Assembly (NCBI RefSeq): GCF_011065405.1
Contig: NZ_CP047056.1
Span: 766,747-830,746, forward strand
Length of the DNA stretch: 64,000 nt
DNA from: Succinivibrio dextrinosolvens
GTDB taxonomy: Bacteria; Pseudomonadota; Gammaproteobacteria; Enterobacterales; Succinivibrionaceae
Direction of reading: 5' to 3'
Shown: positions 10,099 through 18,758 of the stretch, one piece after another
Layout of the letters: each line of letters begins with the position of its first letter
Position numbering within the stretch: position 1 is the stretch's first letter
Position numbers and translations under genes: made by a program
Notes under the pieces: model-generated
Told to the model about the DNA's origin: nothing
Seen by the model: the letters and a program-made list of their open reading frames with translations, nothing else
Database searches by the model: none

Positions 10099-11388
10099 TT
10101 AATTGTTTGCGGAGTCTGAACTCTGACTTTGAGATTCCGGTTCCGAAGGTTTCAGATTTTCAGTTCCGGTTTCTTTTACAAAGTTCTTGATTTCAGATTT
10201 GATTTCCTCTGTATCAACTACAGATTTTTCTCCCAGTCTATGGAAGAGAGCCTTGTCCTTTTTGGTGTAATCCAAATCCTCATCGTATTTCTTTACCGCA
10301 AGATGAATCATCTTCTTTCGGATAAGATTTTCTGCAAGAATGTTTTTCTTTTCCTTTATCCAGGTAATAAGAAGAACTGCTAAAAGCAGCATTCCTATAT
10401 ATCCTAAGATAGGATACATAAGTGCAACCAGATTCTTAAATCCGCAGAAGCTCAAACAAAAACCAATGGTGACACTTATACAGAGCACAGTTCTGAGTTT
10501 CTTCTTATTTCGGCCGGCAAATCTTTTAGCAAAAGCGTAGAAAAGAGAGAAAGCGGTATTAAAAATCAGAGCAAAAATCGTCAGTGAATAGACAAAGGAG
10601 AATACAGGACTTATATTCTTTACGATCTGAAGCATTGGGATATCCGCATCCTTTACATTGTCTATATTGGCAAACAGAGTTACGGTAGCGCAGGTGATTA
10701 TAAGACCTATTACGGTTCCTCCTACAAGGCCGCCTTTTTCTGCCACACCGATTCTTACTACAGAGCCTCCCAGAACAAATGCCATTGATACAGCAGAAAT
10801 AGCGCACAGAGAATAATAGTTAATCACTGCAAGGAAAACATTAGGCATAGGAGATTTTATAGTCTGTGCAACAGTGTCCAAAGCTTCATAGTCATAGGTT
10901 TTGCCTACAAAGGTATATGCACAGATTATAAAAATCATAACTATTATAATCGGAGTGAAAATTCCCAGAACACGGGTGATTTTCTTAAAGTCCATAAAGG
11001 AAACTAGGATTGTAAGCATTGCACAGCCAAATGTTCCGACCCAGAAAGGAAGATTGAACTGCTGACTTAGATTTGAGCCTGCTCCAGCAAACATAACAAA
11101 GCCAACGATAAAACTTGAAACTATAAGAGATATATCAATCAGTCTATTTACTATAGGATGGGCGATTTTCTCTAAAACCTACTGATGATTTGAGGACTGA
11201 AAATAGCATCCTATTGTAATGATGATTCTTCCAAAGATAATGTGAAGAAAGCTCAGACCTAAAACACCGATAATGCCATTGATGCCATAACTTCAGAAAT
11301 ACTGAAGAATGTCCTGATCGGAAGATAAGCCAGCTCCGATCACAACTCCTACATAGGCCATTGCAATAGAAAGATATTTTCTAGTCAA
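10099..11388 (-). pseudogene. YkvI-like membrane transporter, broken by two nonsense codons
   Basis: The intact C-terminal part (10099-11094, 331 residues) has about nine membrane segments and a charged Ser/Glu-rich tail, resembling the YkvI family of APC-type transporters. The frame can be read back in register to a plausible TTG start at 11388 with GGAG upstream, giving LTRKYLSIAMAYVGVVIGAG, but it is interrupted by TGA at 11293-11295 (where the family has a Gly before SYG) and by TAG at 11179-11181 (probable former GAG before VLEK). Each is one substitution away from a sense codon. The N-terminal two membrane helices are therefore no longer joined to the rest. Internal restart at MFAGAGS is possible but would make a truncated transporter. 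Confidence 0.8.
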
Positions 11389-12260
11389 ATCCAACTCCAG
11401 ATAGAAATTATTTAATTTTTTCTGCCTGAAAAAGAATACATACCTGGAACTTTAAGCATTTTTAGCTATCAAGGTATTATTCATACAGAATTTCTTCCTA
11501 ATAAAGAAGAGCTTTGAGTAGCCGAGACAATGTCTTTCTAGGTAGCATCTGCAAAATAAAATTTGGTCCCAAAAATCATTTAAAGATATTTTGTCCAGTA
11601 CTCTCAAACAACTCACGCATGTTAAATTATAGAAGATTAAATCTCTGGATATTGAGATCTATTGCCTAAGAAATCCCTACAAAGCGGATCAAATTTCTCA
11701 TTTCAAAAATTGAGTTAACAGATTAATTCTGAATTGCAATAATCACATAGGTAATGCATTTCGACATAGACTCGTAGAGCGAAAGTTGAACCACAAAATT
11801 AAACAGGGTTAGTTTTTTTTGTAAAAAAAACTCGTAAAATCCATGATATACGCAACATTTTTGAATAAATGATCGCTACACAGTTATCATCTTTTGTACT
11901 TTCATTTTTATTTATTAAGAAGATTCTGATATTCTCGCATCATTGTTAGTTGTCCTTGTTGGATAAAATCTAACTGATGAATTTGATGTTGTGATTGGAT
12001 ATTGCAGTGCCGGCTTTGACACTGCAATTTTTTTTAGTTTTTTATAGGATCGAAAAATGGTATTTACTTATGAGAGTTAGTGAATAGTTATATTTTGGTA
12101 AAGAAAACTGCTTCAGAGTTGTTATTTAATCATGTCTAACGTCTTAAGGATCATAAGCATGATATAACCATCAGATAAAACTGACAATAATCAATAAAGA
12201 TAATATTGTGTCAGAGCAGATCAAAAGAAAAAACAGCTAACCATACATACGTTCTTGTAA
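11389..12260. other. Long gene-free stretch, apparently decayed
   Basis: About 870 bases without a credible open frame on either strand. It contains a 22-base A/T palindrome near 11812-11833 and one strong intrinsic terminator at 12001-12035 with no gene in front of it. I recognise nothing else. Confidence 0.5.
12001..12035 (+). terminator. Orphan intrinsic terminator, possible small-RNA end
   Basis: Stem ATTGCAGTG / CACTGCAAT followed by eight T residues. Upstream, GTTAG (11945-11949) can pair with CTAAC (about 11970), so a structured transcript of roughly 80-120 bases ending here is possible. No protein gene precedes it on the plus strand. Confidence 0.65.
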
Positions 12261-12551
12261 TCAGTGTTGTTTGTATCTAATCTTTACGTTTTCAGCCTTC
12301 TCAGTACCGAAAAGTTTGGAAACAGCTTCAGTACATTTCTGTCTGTTTTGCTCAACTTTATCAGGAGTTACTTTTTCTAAGTCAAAGTATTCTATATTGC
12401 AGTAATAGTCAGAATACTCGTGTCCGACTTCTACTATACGAGTGTTTAAATCTAGCTTGCCTATATTCATAAATAAGAATAGCCCGAGGACAATAGTAAA
12501 GAATCCAAATAGACCAAGTACAATAAAAAGACCTCTATCTTGCCTTCTCAT
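12261..12551 (-). CDS. Small single-span membrane protein, unknown function
   Basis: A 96-residue protein with a positively charged start (MRRQDRG), one transmembrane helix (about residues 8-28, LFIVLGLFGFFTIVLGLFLF) and a ~65-residue polar C-terminal part with two cysteines (YYCNIEYF and RQKCTEA). I do not recognise a family. It has a GGAG about 12 bases upstream of the ATG. It is on the same strand as, and downstream of, the CRISPR effector operon, but 265 bases and an inverted repeat separate them, so co-transcription is uncertain. Confidence 0.6.
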   Translation of the reverse strand: MRRQDRGLFIVLGLFGFFTIVLGLFLFMNIGKLDLNTRIVEVGHEYSDYYCNIEYFDLEKVTPDKVEQNRQKCTEAVSKLFGTEKAENVKIRYKQH

Positions 12552-12593
12552 CTAGATTATCTCCATCTGTTTTATTCTCACTTGTCTTTTATC

Positions 12594-12732
12594 TAATGAC
12601 CTTAGTGCTCTTGTTTTAGGTGGTCATTAAATCTTGTTGACGGATTTACTTCTCATTTAAAAATTCTATGTTTTTCCATTAACAAGGAAACAGGAAAAGA
12701 AGCTCACCTAAAACAGTATTAACTGACCATTA
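12594..12732. repeat. Imperfect inverted repeat, MITE-like
   Basis: A 29-base arm at 12594-12622 beginning TAATG and ending TGTTTTAGGTG (one base different) is mirrored at 12705-12732 (CACCTAAAACAG ... CATTA). The 139-base unit has no coding capacity. It may be a degenerate miniature element or the structured 3' end of the CRISPR effector operon, which stops 80 bases away. Confidence 0.4.
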
Positions 12733-12815
12733 TATACAGGATCAGTGTATCGGCTTTATGCAGTCTTTCCTATGAACTACTTTTACCTGCCCCCTGATAC
12801 AATACATCGCTTATC

Positions 12816-14537
12816 CTATTTATATTCCTTTACATGATCCGGATAAGGCAGAATCTTCTTGTGTCTATATGATGGCTGTGCGTTCTTATCTGTAGGTGAT
12901 GCCATATAAGCGGTTCGCTGTGCCCAGTCAGGATTCTCAAGGCGGTTGCAGCTGCCATCCTGTATCAGCATCATTTCACGAAGATCAACTATAGACTGTA
13001 TTTCTTCATAAGAATAACTTTCTCCAAGATAAATGCTGTCACAGACATACTTTTCAAAGTTATCAATAAGATTATCTCTATCCTTTTCAGATATCGAATT
13101 ATCTGTATTAGACAGTCTTTGAGAAATACTGTTGTAACGGGAACTATCCTTCTGCAGATCATACTTCTGAACTGTAATCTTTACTGAGCCATAGCCATAT
13201 GGTTTTGCCATACCGATTTTGCAGGCACTGTTATCAGGTAGATTCAGTAACTCAAGAATTGCGCCTAATTCAAATTCATTAACGGAATTCAGAGTAATTC
13301 TGAAGGTTCCCTCAGCACCTTTATCAACAGGAATAAAGTTGGTTACAACATCCTTATTCTCGGTATTGGTATTCTGCAGCTGGGTTTTACGATGCCAGTA
13401 GAATTTGCGACCACGAAGAGCATTTCCTTTTTGATATGCCTCTAGCTGATCGGCATCATTTTTCTTTTTATATTTGGATGGAACATCGCCTTCATCTACC
13501 CACTGATCTACATAGTGCTGAACACAGGTAGGATGAGGACCTCCAAGAATCAGACTCTTTGTGCCTAACTCTTTTGCATTATTTAGGCGGCATTCAGAGA
13601 AAGACAGTTTTCCTTTTTTAGCCTTCTGATTCTTGTTTTTTCCATCAACATAGCCAAAGAGCTGTGCACAGAAATCGTCACTTTTAAATTCACCTGCCAT
13701 CTGAGCAGGAGTCTGCGGATAAGGAATTCTAAGGTATCTGGCAACACCGAGCTCTTTTACTTGGCCTTTTCTTTCTCCATCTTTGTAATAGATACAGAAA
13801 ACTCTGGCATAGCCGTTGTTATTTAATTTGTTCTGTTCTCTACTCCAGATCTTCTTCTGTTCATTATTTGAATTTACTTCATTCAGGAAACGATTTACGA
13901 TTTCATCATCTAGAAATTCTCCTTCACCATAAGGTTCTCCAAAATAATAGCCCTTATTCTTTCGGAACATTCTGCCTGTGCAATAAGCTTCCTTATCATG
14001 TTCGGGGATTCTGGTAATATCTTCGGCTTTATAAAACTTATATCTGGCACCGATTTTTTTCAGGAATCCACCTGTAGGCTCCTCTTCGAATGAGTCTTTA
14101 TAAACTCCAGCTCCCTTTCCTTTTCCTGTTACGTTACGCCAGTAAATATAGGAATCAATTACAGGATGCATAACTGAACATGAAAAAGCCTCAATATAGC
14201 TTCGAAACATTCCTTTAATTGAAGATCCCTGAATAATCTTTTTATTGTCAACTTCAAGAAATTTTCTTACACCATTCTTCTCGTTGCGATCAGAAGGTCC
14301 TGCTACCATGATTGGAGTAAGAGCCTTTAGCGTACAGGTAATTGTTCCTGAATACAGATCTTTGCCTTCATCACTTACTGCTTTTGTTGAGAGTGTTTTA
14401 TAGGTTTTTGGATCATCACCCTCGTAAGGCAGGCTTACAAAGTTATAAGGTGCTGTTGCAATCTTGTCATCCACATCCCTTGCAGGATTACCATTCCTCT
14501 GATATCCGCCGTGGCCCTTATTGTTGATATATCCCAT
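12816..14537 (-). CDS. Large type III-D Cas7-like RAMP protein (Cas7 with insertion)
   Basis: A 573-residue RAMP-fold subunit of the type III effector. The N-terminal half has SGTITCTLKALTPIMVAG followed by QGSSIKGMFRSYIEAF, the usual RAMP strand plus G-x-S-x-K-G-x-x-R helix; the C-terminal end has the glycine-rich loop IGMAKPYGYGSVKI. A long insertion rich in aromatic and charged residues lies between, as in the TIGR03986-like Cas7-insertion subunit of type III-D complexes. The frame opens at 14564, but the ATG at 14537 has GGAG seven bases upstream and avoids overlap with the preceding gene. It is the last gene of the effector operon and probably forms part of the backbone that holds crRNA and cuts target RNA. 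Confidence 0.8.
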   Translation of the reverse strand: MGYINNKGHGGYQRNGNPARDVDDKIATAPYNFVSLPYEGDDPKTYKTLSTKAVSDEGKDLYSGTITCTLKALTPIMVAGPSDRNEKNGVRKFLEVDNKKIIQGSSIKGMFRSYIEAFSCSVMHPVIDSYIYWRNVTGKGKGAGVYKDSFEEEPTGGFLKKIGARYKFYKAEDITRIPEHDKEAYCTGRMFRKNKGYYFGEPYGEGEFLDDEIVNRFLNEVNSNNEQKKIWSREQNKLNNNGYARVFCIYYKDGERKGQVKELGVARYLRIPYPQTPAQMAGEFKSDDFCAQLFGYVDGKNKNQKAKKGKLSFSECRLNNAKELGTKSLILGGPHPTCVQHYVDQWVDEGDVPSKYKKKNDADQLEAYQKGNALRGRKFYWHRKTQLQNTNTENKDVVTNFIPVDKGAEGTFRITLNSVNEFELGAILELLNLPDNSACKIGMAKPYGYGSVKITVQKYDLQKDSSRYNSISQRLSNTDNSISEKDRDNLIDNFEKYVCDSIYLGESYSYEEIQSIVDLREMMLIQDGSCNRLENPDWAQRTAYMASPTDKNAQPSYRHKKILPYPDHVKEYK

Positions 14538-14542
14538 GTTGA

Positions 14543-15001
14543 TTACTCCTTTGCAAAGCCGCATAATCTTGAGTGTTTAAGTAATGGCATACCTGATGAT
14601 GGATCATCTGTGAAGTATTCTCTATACAGCAGTTTTGAGAGCTTCTGCTCCTGAAGCTGAGGTATGGCTTTAGTATAGTTAGTCAGATAACTGAAGTCTC
14701 TGCAGCGTCCCTCACAGTTTGCGTCGGAGACCTCATCTGCGATTACTCGCATTGTAAGATCCTGTGCTGTAGGATCTTCTTTTTCAACTCTGACTTCCCA
14801 TTTCTCTGTGCATACAGTAAGACTTATAAGATCACGTGCCCAGTCAGATGGAAGTTTAGAGAGTTCATCTACCTGATAGCCTGAATATCTCTCAAGCAGG
14901 AACCATACAGGTTTATCTGTGCCAAGCTCAGAGAATTTCAAAATAGCATCCTGTGGGGAAGAGATTTTTGTAACGCCCACAAAATAATTTACTGTTGTCA
15001 T
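14543..15001 (-). CDS. csx19: Csx19-like type III-D protein
   Basis: A 152-residue protein without RAMP motifs. The arrangement KPVWFLLERYSGYQVDEL near residues 30-50 and REYFTDDPSSGMPLLKHSRL near the C-terminus resembles the Csx19 family, a marker of subtype III-D, and the position between the double Cas7 and the large Cas7 is where csx19 is expected. The assignment is from memory of the family plus context. In the structurally known III-Dv complex Csx19 packs against the backbone; catalytic activity is not known. Confidence 0.6.
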   Translation of the reverse strand: MTTVNYFVGVTKISSPQDAILKFSELGTDKPVWFLLERYSGYQVDELSKLPSDWARDLISLTVCTEKWEVRVEKEDPTAQDLTMRVIADEVSDANCEGRCRDFSYLTNYTKAIPQLQEQKLSKLLYREYFTDDPSSGMPLLKHSRLCGFAKE

Positions 15002-15017
15002 TCTAGTAATCCCCTGT

Positions 15018-16454
15018 TCAGTCTAACTTTTTGAGGAAGTCTACAAAGCCGCAGGCGGATATATCCTGTCCATCCCAGGCTCCTGTAAACTTCAGTTCAG
15101 AGGCGGATAAAGCCTGCTCTAATCCAGAGTCAAGACCTGTTATCTTCAGACTTCCGTTGCCTCGGTTGGTACCACCTCCAACAGGCAGCATGCCAGTGCA
15201 GAGATCTAACAGTGCATGACTGAGCAGTTTTGCCTGATTCTTAGTGATACCTGTTACTTTAAGTTTTAAAGGAATCTTAAGACCGGATGCGAATACAGGT
15301 TTTTCATCAAACAGAGCACTATCCAGTGCACCTCCGGTGAATCTGTCGATAGCCACGTGCTGTAAGCGTAATGCTCTTGCCTGCTTCAGATAGATATCCT
15401 CAATCTGCACCTTGCCGCTGGCAGCTTTCTTTTCCTTATCCTTGCCATTGATATAACCAAACAGCTCATCAACTTCCTTCTGCGCATCAAGTTTCAGAGC
15501 TTTGGCTACCTTATAAACTCCATGGCGCAGTACACCACGGAATGAGGAGCCTGGTAAGGTATAGCAGTAATTGATTTTCTGCTGTCCTTCATAATCAAGA
15601 TAAGGTGTAGTCAGACAGACCATATCAACTTCCTGATCCTGCTCTTTTAGGTTGGTGCCTCCGACCATGACAGGACCGTCGGTCTCCAGAGGAAGCTCAA
15701 GATCAAATGAGATGTCTGCTGCAGAATATACAGGAGAATTCTTCTCAAGGCTGATTCTGGTACCATCCTTTAATGATAGAGATGGAGCTTTTGGAATATT
15801 CAGATAAGCCTCAAGTTCATTTGCTTTCTTCAGATCATATTCCATGCAGATAAAAGATGGATTGCCGGATTTGAAGTTACAGCTGAACCTGCCATAACCA
15901 CTAACCTTCTTGCCGCCAAATGTGACTTCACCACTGGCTATAGCACTGCAAAGCTTTATGAAAGCCTGCTTTTCATCATCAGTAAGCTCCTTCTCCCATC
16001 CGTCCAGACGCAGCTCCAGAAAGAAACGGGTTCCAGGAGGGATGATTTCCTCATCATATTTACATCCTTCTTTTGCTGTAGAGGTATTAAGATCAATATT
16101 TACATGATCACGTACAAATGGTCCTAGGGCACTGACCTTCTCTCCATTGAGCTGCTTGCAGTATGCAAGCTTCATGTCAAAATCAAGCTGATAGGCATCC
16201 ATACACCATACAATGGAGGCTTTGTTATCTTTATTGGATTCTCTGGATGAAGTTGATGCATATCCGAAAAGAACATTCTCAAGCTCAGGAGCACTCTTCT
16301 TCAGATAATTTCTGAGAATACCAGCTATAGATGAGCCTGGTATACGCCAGAAGCCAAATGCATCTCTGGTGACAATCTGATCAAAGACAGGATCATCACC
16401 GCCTCCGCAGTGTAGAGGAGTTAGTGTTTCGAGAATAAATCTGGTGATAATCAT
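15018..16454 (-). CDS. Double Cas7 (two fused RAMP domains), Cas7-2x type
   Basis: A 478-residue fusion of two Csm3-like domains. Domain 1 (about 1-230) has LTPLHCGGGDDPVFDQIVTR, PGSSIAGILRNYLKK and the glycine loop GGKKVSGYGRF. Domain 2 (about 240-478) repeats the pattern with DGPVMVGGT, PGSSFRGVLRHGVYK and the loop GGGTNRGNGSLKI. Both domains keep an Asp in the loop where Csm3 has its target-RNA-cutting Asp (PVFDQIV and QEVDMVC), so both may be nucleolytic. Two fused Cas7 domains are characteristic of type III-D systems. Its start overlaps the end of the csx10-like gene by four bases. Confidence 0.85.
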   Translation of the reverse strand: MIITRFILETLTPLHCGGGDDPVFDQIVTRDAFGFWRIPGSSIAGILRNYLKKSAPELENVLFGYASTSSRESNKDNKASIVWCMDAYQLDFDMKLAYCKQLNGEKVSALGPFVRDHVNIDLNTSTAKEGCKYDEEIIPPGTRFFLELRLDGWEKELTDDEKQAFIKLCSAIASGEVTFGGKKVSGYGRFSCNFKSGNPSFICMEYDLKKANELEAYLNIPKAPSLSLKDGTRISLEKNSPVYSAADISFDLELPLETDGPVMVGGTNLKEQDQEVDMVCLTTPYLDYEGQQKINYCYTLPGSSFRGVLRHGVYKVAKALKLDAQKEVDELFGYINGKDKEKKAASGKVQIEDIYLKQARALRLQHVAIDRFTGGALDSALFDEKPVFASGLKIPLKLKVTGITKNQAKLLSHALLDLCTGMLPVGGGTNRGNGSLKITGLDSGLEQALSASELKFTGAWDGQDISACGFVDFLKKLD

Positions 16455-18112
16455 TTTGTTTCTCCTGACTGTTTCTCTGTTGTCTTACGTGCAGCCTTAT
16501 CCCACTGCTTTAACAGCTCTAAAAGAGAGAGCTTCTGGAACTCTTCATAGAAGTAGTCAAGTTCACTGTCTATGTTCGTGGCTAGGCACGACTCTTTTAT
16601 CTCAGAGACATTTACAATTCCATATGTACGGAAGAATTCCGGATTAAGCAGATCTTTCATGATCACTTCAAGATTTGCAGTTGAGCCCTTCCATTTTGCA
16701 TAGGAGTTCTTCCATTGTTTTACTACTGGCAGCTTGTCATCTTTCTTCAGGAGATTATCAAACCACTCTCGCCATTTTGATGATGGTTTTGAGACCAGAA
16801 GCATTCTGAGATTTCCTCTCTGTGATGCCTTTGGACCTATCTTCATCATGTTAGGGCTCTCATTGATGAATTTCTGCATATTCTCAGATGAAACAAACTC
16901 TATCGCCTTCTGCTGTGCAAGTCTGCTTAAGGTACGATGTGTAACCGCTTTTACCAGCATATTAACAGCAGGATCCTGCTTTACATTCTCAGTCTTTTCA
17001 TCCTGCTGCATAGCCAATGGCTTAGGACGAGGGAATTTATCGGCGAGTACCTTAGGATCAATTTCGAATCTGCCAAAGCCTTCAGCAGTAAAAGCTCCCA
17101 GGGCACAGACACTCTTGCATGATGTTGAGCTGGTTTTAACCTGAATAATACTGCCGGCACTTATGCATCTGCGGGTTCTTCTAGGAAGTTTCTGCATACT
17201 GTTAAAGCCTGCAACATCGGTATAACCGCAGCTTAGTTTGTTCTCTACGATTTCAAGGTTATCATCCCCAAAATATTTCTTTAAATCCTCTTTAAGTCCT
17301 TCAAGTGGAGAAAGCCAGCTTAAGGCAGGAGTGTAATGAGAAAGTAAAAAGACATTGTGGATATTGGTGTCAGCTGAAAGCTTTTGTTCTACAAAATCCT
17401 GTTCACCCTTTAACTCACAGGAAACATTACCATAACCCGCACTACGGGAATGACCAACTCTCAGTCTGTCTGCAGCTGCTAAAAGCTGCTTTAAGTCTGC
17501 AGTTCTTTCTTCTTTACAGCAGATAACTGTGGAGCTGAATTTTACTCCGGCACTTACTGAACTGTATCCAAACATCTGATGTTCTGCCGCCATTCGTTTA
17601 TCCATAGCCACATGAGTATTCCACTGATGAGATACAGCTGTCTGACAGAATGATTCAGGATCAATAAAGGTTCTATCAAGCTTTTTAGGCTTGATTACTT
17701 CATCTTTGCCTAATCCCCATTCAGCAGGAGCACTATCCTTAATTGTATCCTCAGCATCCAGCTGCAGAAGGTTAAAGACACGGCAGTTAGAAGCATCCTC
17801 ATCTCCGTAATAAGGGAGCCCTGAGTAGTTTTTTATTTTCTGGAAGGATAAAGGCAGAGGTACAGAAGTTCTGTCGCCGACCATAGGGCAGGCATTTCCC
17901 CATTTTACTGTTCCGTTTAAGAACAGATCTTCAAATTCAGGATTACCATCGGTCTGCTCTCCTTTATGCAGCTGTTTCCAGAGATTTACAAATGCACCTA
18001 AAAGCATGTTTCCAGGAATATAATCCAAAGTCTGATGTGACATTCCCTCAGAGGAACCGTCTGTAAGCACCAGCTGATCTAAAGCTTTAAGATTTAATAC
18101 ATACTGTTTCAT
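16451..18112 (-). CDS. csx10: Csx10-like Cas5 subunit with helical C-terminal (Cas11-like) region
   Basis: A 553-residue RAMP protein. Residues 1-~380 are Cas5/Csx10-like: HQTLDYIPGNMLLGAFVNLW at the start, the glycine loop GHSRSAGYGNVSCEL near residue 220 and a second loop GAFTAEGFGRFEI near 350. Residues ~395-553 change character to a lysine-rich, almost all-helical stretch without RAMP motifs, which could be the small subunit (Cas11) fused at the C-terminus. Cas5 caps the 5' tag of crRNA. The gene overlaps both neighbours by four bases, so it is translationally coupled. The Cas11 reading is inference from helix content and from the Cas7-Cas5-Cas11 order of III-Dv fusions. Confidence 0.75.
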   Translation of the reverse strand: MKQYVLNLKALDQLVLTDGSSEGMSHQTLDYIPGNMLLGAFVNLWKQLHKGEQTDGNPEFEDLFLNGTVKWGNACPMVGDRTSVPLPLSFQKIKNYSGLPYYGDEDASNCRVFNLLQLDAEDTIKDSAPAEWGLGKDEVIKPKKLDRTFIDPESFCQTAVSHQWNTHVAMDKRMAAEHQMFGYSSVSAGVKFSSTVICCKEERTADLKQLLAAADRLRVGHSRSAGYGNVSCELKGEQDFVEQKLSADTNIHNVFLLSHYTPALSWLSPLEGLKEDLKKYFGDDNLEIVENKLSCGYTDVAGFNSMQKLPRRTRRCISAGSIIQVKTSSTSCKSVCALGAFTAEGFGRFEIDPKVLADKFPRPKPLAMQQDEKTENVKQDPAVNMLVKAVTHRTLSRLAQQKAIEFVSSENMQKFINESPNMMKIGPKASQRGNLRMLLVSKPSSKWREWFDNLLKKDDKLPVVKQWKNSYAKWKGSTANLEVIMKDLLNPEFFRTYGIVNVSEIKESCLATNIDSELDYFYEEFQKLSLLELLKQWDKAARKTTEKQSGETK

Positions 18113-18756
18113 ACCAGTGCCTCCACTTCCTTTGGAAGAGTTATTTTCTGAGGTTTTTCTCCATTGATAAGTATTTCGCAGTTGCCAAGTCCTCTGGAAC
18201 GATTTGCGCCCATGCTTTTTACTGTGGCACAGACTGCAGTGAAATACTGCTTAATCCATTCATCTGAGACTTTTAAACCAGTACTGTCAATCTCCAGTTC
18301 ACTTTCAAAGACCAGCCCCGGAATACCGCATTCAGCTGATCTAAGTGAACCGTCCTTTACCTGATCATCCTCTAAAGCTGTCTGGATACGGTTACAGGTC
18401 AGATCTGATATGACTCCCTCACAGGCTCCTCTGTCCTTTGGTAACAGAGAGGTTAAAGCCTCTGGTAACTGAGCTGATCGGATATAGGTTATGCCAGAGT
18501 GATTCTCCTTTGGATTATCTTTTCTGTTATCCTTTCCTGTTCCAAAAAATAAATCCAGAGCATCTTTTAAATCTTTTCGGCCTGACTTTGACAAGATCCA
18601 GGCGCCTTCTCTTAAAGCACCTTTCAATGCTCTTCCAGGGATATAAGGCAGACCTTTATCGTTTCTAACCAGCATGGAATCGGCCAGATAGCCATCACCT
18701 ATTCCGCTTGATATCTGCCAGTCGGAGAGGAAGGTTACGGTAAGTTTGCTTCTCAT
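18109..18756 (-). CDS. Csm3-like Cas7 subunit
   Basis: A compact 215-residue Cas7. Residues 1-55 show the standard opening: LTVTFLSDWQISSGIG, an Asp in YLADSMLVRN at the position of the Csm3 cleavage Asp, and YIPGRALKGALREGAW. The C-terminal glycine loop is GANRSRGLGNCEI. It probably forms a single backbone segment and cuts target RNA. It begins two bases after cas10 and overlaps csx10 by four bases. Confidence 0.85.
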   Translation of the reverse strand: MRSKLTVTFLSDWQISSGIGDGYLADSMLVRNDKGLPYIPGRALKGALREGAWILSKSGRKDLKDALDLFFGTGKDNRKDNPKENHSGITYIRSAQLPEALTSLLPKDRGACEGVISDLTCNRIQTALEDDQVKDGSLRSAECGIPGLVFESELEIDSTGLKVSDEWIKQYFTAVCATVKSMGANRSRGLGNCEILINGEKPQKITLPKEVEALV

Positions 18757-18758
18757 TA

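Noticed and set aside
11293-11295. TGA read as Trp (genetic code change)
   Set aside because: TGA interrupts positions expected to be Gly in one gene and Trp in another, other nonsense codons accompany it, and housekeeping genes use normal stops.
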